DNA of 64,000 nucleotides from Byssothecium circinans (taxonomy: Eukaryota > Ascomycota > Dothideomycetes > Pleosporales > Massarinaceae): the NCBI GenBank assembly GCA_010015675.1, contig ML977017.1:358565-422564 (forward strand). Direction: 5' to 3'. The position numbers were made by a program, and so were the translations under genes. Shown here one piece after another: positions 23,368 through 34,195 of the stretch (positions within the stretch are counted from its first letter, which is position 1; each line of letters starts with the position of its first letter). A model generated the notes under the pieces. It searched no databases. It worked only from the letters and a program-made list of their open reading frames with translations, and had not been told where the DNA came from.

Positions 23368-24436
23368 GTTGGGCACTGAAGCTGCTGTGGCTTGTAGCTC
23401 CGCGACACTATTGAAGAATTTCGGAACTTCTCAAATACTTAGACAACAAAGGCATTCTCCCTGTTGCGGCCTTGTAATTTACCGACTAAGCGGCGAAGGT
23501 TGCATGAATAGTCCGGATATCTTTTAATAGAAACTTATTCGTTTCTGTGGGGGATGCATGTCGAGCCTCATACAGCGTAGTTGGGGGCTTCGAACAAGGC
23601 GCAGTCGTTTTACTTTGCGTTGTGCAACTCTCAAGAATGCGGAGCCAGGTGTTGGAATGCTAGCCATTTGATCGCTAGGTGTATATGTGGGTTTTACCAT
23701 TTCTATTGTTAGCAGAAGCTTCTTCGGCGGTCAAGTTGCGGCTGAGGGTGGTTGAACTCGCACTTCTAACTCTACAGCGGCAAGGCTGACATGTCCCGTT
23801 GTACTACTTTGTGAGGGTTGAAGTGCGGGTGTTCCCGTGGAGTGATCCCTCTACTTCTTTGTGGAGATGTGACGAATAGAATAGACAAGCATTGGCACAA
23901 CCTAATAATCAAGGCGTTGATGTCTCGGTGTATATGCAGACGCAGTACCCCATATCCGGATAGCAATGCCGCGTGTTGCGTAAACCCCACAAGATTCTCT
24001 CATGACAAGGGGTCCGGAAATGGGCATTGGACAACAATATACCACGATGAGCGGGGCAAGTTTGGAGTGGGATGGGATGGTGGAGTCCTAGACGTCATTG
24101 TGGCTAGATAAGGGTTGAGTGTGGCGGCTTGTTTGACTCTGTGGGGCACTAGTGTCGAGACAGGGGTAATTCCAGAAAGACACACGCGATCACAACTGAG
24201 CAATCGCTTCTGCTGTCTCTACATAGACTCTCTGGCGCTATAAAGACACTCTCAGGCTATACGCTGATACAGAGGGTTCCGCTACTTAATTGGTACGTCT
24301 CGCAACTCACCCGCTCGTCCCTCTCCACGTCGCTCTTGCTTTCGCATGTGACGGAAGCCTGCCATTTCTCGGGCCCGTCAGCCCTGAAGAGTATCTGCCG
24401 CATTTCTAATGCTGACTTGTGGAGAAGGAAACAAAC
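23368..24436. other. Intergenic region between divergent genes
   Basis: About 1.07 kb lie upstream of both the 519-residue protein (minus) and EKI1 (plus). No open frame with a recognisable domain is seen. It presumably carries both promoters. Confidence 0.4.
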
Positions 24437-25828
24437 ATGACCACCGATAATGCCCCGTTCGACCCGTACGAGTCGATACGCTACATCAACCAGTCCTACG
24501 ACAACGCGGATTCGGACAACTCGGCCCTGAATCTCATACTGTCCCTCCGTCCGGAATGGCGGGAGAACAAGAGCACAATCGAGTTCGTACGCTTCACGGA
24601 TGGAATCACAAACACAGTACGTGGCCACGTTTCTATCCACGCGTGGTGAATGGGTTCGGGCTAATATGGCGGTGACAGCTCATGAAAGCAATCAATAGGC
24701 TACCGGGCCTCTCTAAGACAGAATTAGACCGCGATGCGATTCTTTTACGTGCATACGGGAAGGGCACCGACGTTTTGATCGATCGCAAGAGTACGTGCAC
24801 CCACAGGACCCTTTCACAGCTTCGGCTCACAATGAACAGGAGAAGCCTCCTCGCACTGTCTTCTTGCCCGCCACAACCTCGCTCCTTCCCTACTCGCGCG
24901 CTTTGAAAACGGCCTCCTTTACAAATTTATACAAGGCGACGTGTGTCAGCCAGCTGACCTACGTCGGCCAGAGGTATGGCGAGGAGTAGCGCAGAGACTC
25001 GGACAATGGCATGCTATCTTACCTATATCAAGCATCAGCACCATATGTCCAACACCTACACAGATCACACCTGCAAACAAGCGTGCTTCGCTGGTCGCCA
25101 TGTCCGAACTGACGCCCGGGAAGCCCATTCCAAACATTTGGACCATTATGCAGAAATGGATCCTTGCGCTGCCCATAAGCACCACCGCCCAAATGGAACG
25201 CCGCGACCAGCTGCAGCGAGAGCTGGAGTGGTTGGTCACGCAACTAAGTGAGACGCCTGGAATCGGCGGCTCCAACCCATTCGTCTTTTCCCATTGTGAC
25301 CTCTTGAGCGCCAACGTCATTATCGAGCCTGCGCCCTGCTCTGCTGCTGCGTCGCGCCGCTCCAGTGCTTCCGACAGTTCTGAAGAAGACGAAACTACAG
25401 CGAGCGTGTCTTTCATTGACTACGAGTATGCTACACCTGCGCCGGCATCGTTCGACATTGCAAACCACTTTGCTGAATGGGGAGGTTTCGATTGCGACTT
25501 CACCGTCCTGCCCACGCGCCACGTCCGTCGTGCCTTCCTCCTCGAATACCTCCACAGCTTCAGCGCCCATTCCAACCGCACATACAAGGAAGCTGAGTTG
25601 GATGAACTGTTTGAGCAAGTAGACAAGTTCAGGGGCGTGCCGGGCTTTTACTGGGGCATTTGGGCGCTGATCCAGGCGCAGATATCGCTGATCGATTTCG
25701 ACTATGCCAGTTATGCGGAGGTCAGATTGGGCGAGTATTGGGCTTGGAAGCGAGAGACGAGCGGTGCAAGGGAGAGGGCTGGTGAGCAGATGCCGCTGCG
25801 GGAGAGGATATGGGCGCAAGACCAGTAG
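24437..25828 (+). CDS. EKI1: Ethanolamine kinase (choline/ethanolamine kinase family)
   Basis: Phosphorylates ethanolamine, and possibly choline, as the first step of the CDP-ethanolamine (Kennedy) branch of phospholipid synthesis. Exons 24437-24616, 24679-24790 and 24840-25828 give 426 residues. The joins read GITNT/LMKAINRL and LIDRK/REASSHCLL. The phosphate-binding part is FVRFTDGITNTLMK. The kinase loop FSHCDLLSANVI places H249, D251 and N256, and the metal-binding segment FIDYEYA has D291. An acidic/Ser-rich insert (RRSSASDSSEEDE) separates the last two, longer than in yeast. The C-terminal aromatic helix WGIWALIQAQISLIDFDY is typical. Specificity for ethanolamine over choline is inferred from overall resemblance. 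Confidence 0.88.
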
Positions 25829-26469
25829 AGCTGTTTTCCCTCAATGCGTTTTCGGCGGAACTGTTTTGAAAGCATTTGGGGATGCGCGTTTTGTCACACC
25901 TGTCCAACAAGATACACGGGAGGCTCGTTGGATATCGATTTTTTATTGTTTTTAATCTGCCGCCCGTTTAATAGTCTATCTTCTCCCTCAGGCCAAATTT
26001 TGTACATGTTTCAACAATACGGTAACCAAGGCGAGTTTCACACAAGAGCATCAGATATCGATCCAAGGCCCATTTAGCTATTTCGGTGCTTTGATATGGT
26101 ATGACCATTGCTTCTCATAGTCCGACTCCCAAATACCTTTTCTCTCGTTCTCCAACGTGTTCGCTTTTCCCTATCTCTCGATACTTTTCCCTCAAAAAAT
26201 TCCCCTTATGCGCACTTGGCGCCTACCAACTAGAACGAGGTCCAGATCCTCACTTCCGTGCCGCTTCATTCGCGTCCCTACCGCGGTGGTGGTACAGGTA
26301 GCGGAGCGTGGTGAACATTCAACGTTCCTGGTCAAGGAGTCACGTGTTGGCGGGTTTCCAAACCTGACCTTGGAGCGTTCAACGGTGGCAAATCATCCCC
26401 CGCAACACCATCACAACACACCATTTTGCCGCCTTTTACCACCGTATCTGATATTTTGAAAGCTCAACA
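25829..26469. other. Intergenic region
   Basis: EKI1 downstream and the leader of the small protein at 26470. No gene is seen. The region just before 26470 is C/T- and CAC-rich, like a fungal 5' leader. Confidence 0.4.
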
Positions 26470-26742
26470 ATGCCCCACCAAGGTCAGATGAGCGCCACCA
26501 CGCGCGCAGCCATCGTTACTCTGCGCTGCGAGGGCCGTGGATGGGTCTACATATCGACAAAACTAGCCAATTGCTCCCCAAATGGCGCCTCGCAGTTCTT
26601 CAACAGAGTGCTTGCCCGTGCCGGAGTCGATCGCCAAACTCCTCCTGGTGAACTCAGTTTATCGCAGCTGCTCGGGTTACTGGACGATCCTCACGAGAGG
26701 GGAAGACGCAGCACCAACGGCGTGGGCTCGGAGAAGAAGTGA
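26470..26742 (+). CDS. Small putative helix-turn-helix protein
   Basis: An open frame of 90 residues starts MPHQGQMSATTRAAIVTLRC. Residues 9-55 resemble a homeodomain-like helix-turn-helix: TTRAAIVTLRCEGRGW, then YISTKLA and NGASQFFNRVLARAG. Such modules occur at the N-terminus of Tc1/mariner-type transposases and in small domesticated fungal proteins. No DDE catalytic part follows. The stop at 26740 overlaps a good donor (AA/GTGAGT at 26739). Splicing to 26877 would replace the last residue with a basic tail of about 15 residues ending at 26922. Either end is possible. Function unknown. Confidence 0.5.
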   Translation: MPHQGQMSATTRAAIVTLRCEGRGWVYISTKLANCSPNGASQFFNRVLARAGVDRQTPPGELSLSQLLGLLDDPHERGRRSTNGVGSEKK

Positions 26743-26999
26743 GTAGGATTGGTGGGTTGGGTTATTTGGAGGTCAAATGAATCATCATCGCATTGGTGTT
26801 CATATTCACGTTTCTCACGGGTATTACCTCCCTGCTATGAATTCATAGCTGCTCCACGCTCTATGCCATATCCTAGCGAGCGGCCGAAAAACGCAAAGAA
26901 ACGACACTGGGTATATTTGTGACCTGAGTCTCAAACCAATCTAGGTCATACGAGGGAGTAAAAGAAACTTCAAGAACTTTTGTCGGTCAGCCTTCGGAC

Positions 27000-29900
27000 T
27001 CAATCATGAGCTTTCACTTCCTCCATCCCCGGCCCGTTGCCAAACCAGTCAACATCACCAACCTGCATCCCCGACTCGAATCCTGGATCATCAAACACAA
27101 ACGCCTCACCCACCGCATCCAAATTCAGCAAACTGTCAAAATCCCCATCATCAAAGTCATGGTTGATCGGCAACCCACTGAACAGCATCTCGTCGTCTTG
27201 GTGATGGTTGATATTGCGGAACAGATTCGGTGGTATGTCCATCATACTGTACTTGTTAAACGGCGTCGGTTCCGAAGTAACCGTCGAAGGAACAGGGTCT
27301 TGTGAGATGGTGAGCGAAGGGATTTGGGTCTCGTGGTCGTGGTCGGATTCCGGCGGCGTAGAAGCGAGGAAAGATTCAAGGCGGCGGGCTACCTCGTCGT
27401 CGGTGACGTTGGTTTGTGTGGATGATTTCTCGAGCATGTGCATGTTCGTTGTGCCGTTGTCGGGAGGTGGTGTTAAAGTCAAACGTGGAAGATGCTGGGA
27501 TGTGGCCATCGCGGCGGTTGCTGTGGATTGCATGTCTAGGCGTCGTCCGGCGTCTACGAGATCTTCGACGGAAGTCACCCGCGATGGTTTTTCGGGCATT
27601 GGAGTGATCTTTGGGTCGCCTTGTGGGTGCGTCATTGTGGGTGCAATGTGGATGCCGGCTTTACGGATGGCTGCCTCGAGGAACGCAGTGGAGTAGTCGG
27701 CTGCGGCGTAGAGATCGCGCATCTTTCCCATCACAGCCATGCATTGGCAGAAGCCGCGTAGCGATGCTCGTCGTGTCTCTTCCTCGGGTGCTTTTATGTC
27801 TAGGAGGTGGATGATGATGGCCGGAAGAAGAACTGTGACACCAGTCGTAGGCAAGTATTTCACAAGATCGAGGGAATCCAGGCGTTGCGCGATGGATGTG
27901 ATCGCTGATGCGGACCGACGAACATTACGGCGCGAGACTTCAAGAATATCGGATGCAATGTTGATCTTAGGCTGCATACTCGCTGGTCCTCCCTGTGAAG
28001 AAGGCAGCACTTGCGGGCGATGCAAGGCGGAGAGCGTGGTAAAAAAGACCATATGTAGCAAAGCGCGATTGACATCCAAGGAATTGATGCCGCTGTATTT
28101 ATCAGTATATTTGGCTTCTTCCGGAAGCTCATTCACCCATGTCTGGAGCACTTCATCGCAATCTTTTACTTCGTTTGTCTCAGCGTCGAGCTTTTTGGGA
28201 AGCAACATCATCGTCGTCCGATCGTTGAGAAGCCCCTGGTTATTATTGAGAACACAGTACTGTTTCGAAAGCACGTGCGAGATGCAAAGACATAGCCTGG
28301 CCTTCTCAATGCACATGATGGCTAGTTGGCGCTGGACATCGGCATCCCTAGCAACGCGGCAATCCGAGGGTACACAGGAGATATTTTCGGAGATCGGTGC
28401 AATCTCGAAATCATCCAAGGTAAGCATAGGCACATCAAAGTCCTCGGACTTTATCCGAGTGGGTCGGCGCATGCCCAAAGCAATGAGGCGATCGCGCATG
28501 TAAGTGGACCACCATATTCGTTTCCACAGCTTCGCGCGCTTGGAATCCAAGTTTGACTTGTCCGGATTGCGGTGGAGGCCAATTGTATGAGCGACGGATG
28601 TTGCAACGCCCATCCAGTGCCAAGTGTCTTTCTGGTCGTCTGGCGTTTCATAGTAGTATGTAAGAAGCAGTAGAGCTTGGACTAAGGAAACACGATCGGA
28701 CTCGTAGTCAAAGTCGTAAAGAATCTAAAAAAAAGCGGTCAGTTTGGTATTCTCACTACTAGTAGCCAAAAGTACAACTTCGGCGCATTTTCACATGCTC
28801 GGTCTTGAACAATAGTGGAGAAAGGGGGTAAGTTTGAGGTTTGACCGGCTGCATCCCGCCGGATCATTCGGAACTTGATGGTAGTGCTTACCCTAGTCTT
28901 TTGGAAGAAGTCTTTACGGGCTTCTTTCCTGGTTGTGTAGCCTGCAAGGCGCAGGTGGTCCATATCAATAAAGGCCGAACCCGCAAACATGACGGCTTGA
29001 AACAAGATCAAGCTAACTTTCCCAAGGCTGCCATCTGGACGGTCAATGACTGCGAGAAAGTCATGTAAATCCAAGAGCGGCATGTAAGGATGTATGAATT
29101 CGATATACGCGCGTATCATTTCATTACGAAGCGTACCTTTGGGAAGCGTCAAGGCACCCTTCTTTTCCAAGTAAGCAATTTCATCTGGTCCAATTTTGGC
29201 AGGGAGTTGCTTGATGAATGGTGGAAGGTCGCCTGCGTGGACTTTCGAGGTCAGGTTGCCAAAATATGGTGCTCGGTTGTCGTTGGTGTAGGGCGTAAAA
29301 GGCAATATGGGCATGCCATTGGTTTGCGAGGTCACGGACAGACGGCGGTGCAGATCTGGAAAGCTCGATATGGTCAGGCGGTTTCCGTGGGTCTGGTCTG
29401 TGAGATCATTAGCATGTGACACTGGAGATGTCGTTGTCGTCAGAAACGCACAGATGGAGTGTGGCACGTGTTCGTCGAGCCGCGGCTCGATTTCATGTGA
29501 CGAACGCGGTGCGGCTGAGTTTAGGTTCTGAATGCTGTCTAGCGCTTCTCGGGAAGCGAGCTTGCGATTGACGTTGGATACGGAGGCGGTAGTGGTTTCG
29601 GCGTGGTGTTCGTCGTCCTTGGACCATTTTCTGCCATGGTCAGTATGTTGGGGAATTTGGGGTTGCCAAATCAGCGCATTGGAGACTGAGAAGAAATTGA
29701 GCGTTGCGACTGGCTGGCTAGCATATGATGACATCAAACACCCGTCAAAAGGCACCAATGTGGTGAGGTCGGCGGAAAGGGTGTTAAGAGGGGTCGTCGG
29801 ATGTTGGACCAAGGGTTACTAACTTTTTCCTCCTGCTTTCAGAGACAATACACTCTACTTCGTCAAGTCTGCAGTTTGTACACGGAGCGCCGTGCTCGGT

Positions 29901-30068
29901 GACATTGCACCTGACTTTGCGCGCTCGACAGCATTGGCATGCTTTGGAAGCCCTCCTCTTCACCGAGCGCCCAGTAGCAGTTCCATCCAATCCAGCTTGG
30001 GCAGCTTTGCGCTTCGGCAGTTGTGGCATGTCGAAATGGTCCGACGGGGACGTTGAGCATTCAGACAT
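27000..30068 (-). CDS. Zn(II)2Cys6 transcription factor, CTF1/FarA-like
   Basis: Exons 30068-29824, 29630-28892 and 28724-27000 give 902 residues. The introns are 193 and 167 nt, longer than elsewhere in the window. The binuclear zinc cluster has C44, C47, C54, C63, C66 and C73 with the spacing C-x2-C-x6-C-x8-C-x2-C-x6-C. A basic linker follows (ESRRKK/KWSKDD). The fungal-specific transcription factor domain spans about residues 230-560, and its join QKTR/ILYDFDYESDRVSLVQA crosses exon 2/3. The cluster region HGAPCTNCRLDEVEC closely recalls cutinase regulator Ctf1 and fatty-acid regulators FarA/FarB. A role in fatty-acid or cutin-monomer use is therefore inferred. The C-terminus is acidic (FDDGDFDSLLNLDAV), consistent with an activation region. 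Confidence 0.82.
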
Positions 30069-32436
30069 GGCGACGCGTTATTCCCGTGAAAGATATCGTG
30101 GTGAAATGGTGGAATGTGGGGAAGAGGCAGAAATGACATCGCAATGCGCACCGGGGGGATGAGAAGGTTATGTATGGCGCCAGGTTTCGCCATGGTGGAT
30201 TGCTCATCGGACTGGCCAGAGCTCGGGCCCTCCGAGCGGCTTGTTCGACGCTTTTGTTGCGTTTACTTTTTATCGCTCATGACATGCCTCAACCCCGGTG
30301 GGGATAGTTGCACTAACCCGCAGGCCCCAGATTCGGATCATCGGCGCTTTGCACTTGGCGGAGGAGTGCCGGCCCTTCTCGGATGGCGTCGGGACAAGAT
30401 TACTACAATAAGAGCGATAGCGGTGCAGCACGTCGTCTTATTCGTGAACGAGAGTATGGCGTACGGAAGACGTGCGCACGATGTTTGTTCTCTGCATCCG
30501 TTGCCCTTTGCACGAGCGAGTAGGGAGGCGGGAAGACTGAAGACTCCATTCACCCTGATCAATCCATTCAAGCACTGCGGAAGAGTGTATCCGAACACGG
30601 TCAAAACCGGGCGACAGATTCACAGAACGACAATTGCTCGCGGTCAGAACTGACGCCTTTCTGACCGGAGAGGAAGTTCACACGGCCAATAATGAAGACG
30701 CGTCCTCAAACAGTCGCGGGACAACGGCAATCTCCGGCTTCCATGCATCTCTGTAGTCCACCTGACCGCTCCAAGCCTGCTCCAAGACTCCAGAGGGCGG
30801 AGATCGTTGGCACCATCGTGGTAAACTAGTCATTTCTGGAACCCCAGGCACAGTCCCTTATATCTGGAAAGTGCATCTAAAGTTGACCGAGATGGATGGG
30901 ATTAATGAAGCAGCTCACAATTGAGATCGAGCAAGGGGAACTTGTGGGGCTGGAGCATGATCCCTGACACTATACTGGTCGGTGAAGACTCGGACGTGAC
31001 CTCCATTCCCCCGTTGTGGCCGTCGTTCCTTCCTCAAACTGGGCGAAATGTTCCCTTTCAGATTTGTTGGACTGCTCCTCTATATCCTTTGATTCGTGAA
31101 ATGATAACGCATTAATATCTTCTGTATACCTTTCCTCAGGACAAAGATCACTGATACTGGCCTATATCTCAAGTACCGATTCCACCAACCGACCTGCAGA
31201 CTCGGAATGGATAAACGTTCAAGCGGCGTACGACTCCGGTCAGGGATGCAGTCGGAGCCAGATCATGATCCATAATTACGCAAACCTGAAATCAGGGAGT
31301 CAAGACTTTTACGACTCCACAACTGGTACCTTTTCACTGTTTGTAAGTAATCACACACAATCCTTTGCTTGTGTAATTTTCAGGGGGGGCACCTTAGCCC
31401 TATGTTCGTACGAAGCTTAATGCTCACACGATCACCATGGCGGTGTACTTGACAGGCTTCGATGCATCGCCTTACTCATGGCCATGTTAGATCGTGTTTG
31501 TGTCACCCTAGAGAGGTCAACTAGGCCACAAAAGGCTACTGACCTCATGCGATGTGGGGAATTGGAAGTCGGATAAACCAATTCTAGATCCAACATGATT
31601 TTTACCACGAGGTACTCCGTATGTGTATTGACCAAAAGGAGTACCCCACCAAACGTATTGACCATTTGATACTTGCTGGGTCACCCAAAGAATGAATGGC
31701 CCTTTACCTCAAGTATCCACGTTCGCAGTACCCCGGTCTTATTGCAGTAAGCCGATGGATATGTAATCTTTCCGAGATCGAAAGTTCAACGACTTGGACT
31801 TGTTAGATGTCGGAGGTAATGGAAGCATCGGCACGACCAAAGCTCGAATCATCTACGCTGCCCTGTATCTATGTGAAGAGGCCCAGGTATGCCTGCCGGG
31901 TTGATGATGCAATGTAGTTCCTTTAAAGTCAAACGGATTCATTCTGCTGGAATCATGATACCGTCTCTTTCCGAAGACCCCAAGACTGGATATGCTAGAT
32001 GGCAAGCTGTAAAGACCCGTGAGAACTTGGTGGCAGAATTTTTTGATATTTGTTACTGTGCAACGCTATTTCACCTCGAACCACTGATTTCTTTACGACC
32101 AGAGGACGAAGTGAAGGTTCATGTGTTGTTTGTAGGTAGAGAAAGAAGTAAACGGGCGAGCATACTAACATCTGAACAATTGCTTCCATCTTAAGTGAGT
32201 ATTTTGCAGCTTAAGCGAAAGGGTTTTGGCCTCAAGTAAGACCGTCTTGCATCTGAGAAAGGGTCCAGCTCGTGAGTCCGGGCGCCTGGTTCCAGTCGAC
32301 ACATGCAACACAGAGCCGCGCTAACCCCAAAACGCCTTAGCCCCCGCCCCCGTTATCCCACTTGCTCCCCAACTTTCCCCCTCAACCATCAATAAAATAC
32401 CCCGAGCACCTTCCCAGCCAAAACCAGAGTCCGCAA
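30069..32436. other. 2.4 kb gene-free stretch between divergent genes
   Basis: Upstream of both the Zn2Cys6 regulator and the F-box gene. Open frames (for example 30114-30653 plus and 31889-32194 plus) show no domain or splice logic. A GC-neutral sequence without obvious repeats. A long regulatory region or unrecognised non-coding transcripts are possible. Confidence 0.4.
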
Positions 32437-33314
32437 ATGGCGCCGCCAAAGCTCGACACGCTTCCCCCCGAAATTCTCTTCAACATCCTCTCCTACACGA
32501 CGCCCCTATCCACCGCCCTCCTCCCAAAACATCCTCTCTTAGCAACAGCCGCCACATCCAAGCACCTCTGCGGCGTCGTGGAAGAATACTGCCGCGGCCT
32601 TCTCAAGCGCCATGCCAATATCAGTCCGCCAAAAGCGCCCAAGACCGGAGCTTTTGTCTGCCGACGCAAATGGTTCAAATGGCTACGAGAGACGTGTCAG
32701 GTCTGTGGGAGAGCGAGTGTGAGGAAGGCGATTCTAGACGCAGGCTTGACTTGCTGCAAGAGATGCGATGACAAGAATTTCCCGAAGATGGTGAGTCAAA
32801 GAGGAGCCATGGTTTAGTTAGAAGAATGTAGCTAATAGGGATACAGACGCAAACGCATGCCATCCAACACCACGGCCTCTCAAAGCTCGACCTCTTCACC
32901 CCCAACGCGCTGCACCCGACCCTCCCACCCCTCTCCCTGGGAACATACATGGTCGGCCCCAGCGAAACACTCATGATCTCCGAACGCTCCGTCCTCGACC
33001 GCAAAGCCCACATCCGCAGCTTGCTCAGCGAAGAGAACCGCGACGATGCAACCTACCTGAGGCGTAGGGCTGCGGCACATGGGCGAATAATACTGCATAT
33101 GGATCTCGTATACACTGTGTTTTTTTGTAAGGGACGCTGGGTCAAGGCACATAGGTTTAGGGGCGAAGGAGGTAAGAAGAAGATGAGGTGTAAGAGTCTG
33201 GAGACGGAGGAGGGGAGGGAGAGGTATGTTAGGCAGGGCTTGGAGAAGGAGTGGAGGACTATGGGGTTGTGGGAGGGGAGGTCGGTGGAGACACCTATTG
33301 AGATTGAAGATTGA
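32437..33314 (+). CDS. F-box protein with a four-cysteine knuckle
   Basis: Exons 32437-32790 and 32847-33314 give 273 residues. The intron has a GTGAGT donor and an ATACAG acceptor. The N-terminus LDTLPPEILFNILSYT is an F-box start, the Skp1-binding helix set of SCF ubiquitin ligases, and it continues to about residue 55. Residues 85-115 carry CQVCGRASVRKAILDAGLTC followed by CKRC, a plausible zinc knuckle. The C-terminal half is basic and contains no leucine-rich or WD repeats, so the substrate is unknown. This arrangement is common among fungal F-box proteins of undefined function. Confidence 0.75.
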
Positions 33315-34195
33315 GAGGCTGGGAGATATTGATAGTCCTCTTTGCATGCTTGTGCATGTGTCGAGACAGAGGGCGCTGGTGGGTTTGTTTTGGTGGAGCT
33401 CGGTCTGGAATTGGGCTGCAGTGGTACACGATTAAGGTGCTGGGAGTGTTTCATCTTCACATGCTTGTGCACGTACTGAGAAGAGGGGCGTTGGTGAGGG
33501 TTGTTCTGGTGGAGCTCGGGTTGGAACTGCGCTGCGGTGGCCAAAGTACCGAAGCCCATGCAGGCTTCTTTTGAAAGCAGTAGGATATGATACCCAGTTT
33601 AAATACTCAGACTCACATTTGCATCCACTACTCTGCTCCCTTGTATCCTAGTACTTGACTCGCTTCCATAATCATAATTCGGAGGCTACTCCGCCCACCT
33701 CATTTACTACCTATGTACGCTAGGATCTAATCCTCTAGCGGAGCTGCAAGTCGTCGACTGCAGCGGCATAGTCTTAGAGTCCCAGCAGTTAGCATATGCA
33801 GTTGATAGCACTTGGCCCTAGCTTGGCCCTCATAAAGCGTATCCAGACGTTTGGCAGAGGTCTGCGCATGTGGACGACCAGTCGTAGCTAAATGACTGAC
33901 GATATACCTCGCACGCAGATTCAACCACCACGAATAGCGGGTACTGTGGCATGCATCCATCCGCCTTTAAATCTCTCTTCACGTGCTGCTCTGAAAATAT
34001 GCAGAACTGATCAATCTCGAATGAATTTTCTACAGAGTATTATTGCGTGCTACACCCCTACTCCACCCAAAGTACATACTCGGAAGAGCTCAGATGGATG
34101 ACGCGGGCTTGTATTAAATAAATATGCCGAAAGTACAGTATGGTTTGACCTCGTCAAATCAAAAGAGACACAATGGATGGTCCCTACGCTCCGAA
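33315..34195. other. Intergenic region with an imperfect duplication
   Basis: Between the convergent ends of the F-box and RBR genes. An 82-bp segment at 33345-33426 recurs at 33460-33541, with shared blocks such as CATGCTTGTGCA and TGGTGGAGCTCGG. Open frames that cross it are probably by-products of the duplication. No gene is recognised. Confidence 0.5.
33345..33541. repeat. Two diverged 82-bp direct copies, 115 bp apart
   Basis: Copy 1 starts CATGCTTGTGCATGTG at 33345 and copy 2 CATGCTTGTGCACGTA at 33460. Both end in GGAxxTGxGCTGCxGTGG. They are clearly homologous but differ at many positions. Confidence 0.7.

Noticed and set aside
33053..33559. 168-codon open frame on the minus strand with internal repeats
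   Set aside because: It runs antisense over the F-box exon; the internal repetition comes from the DNA duplication at 33345-33541.
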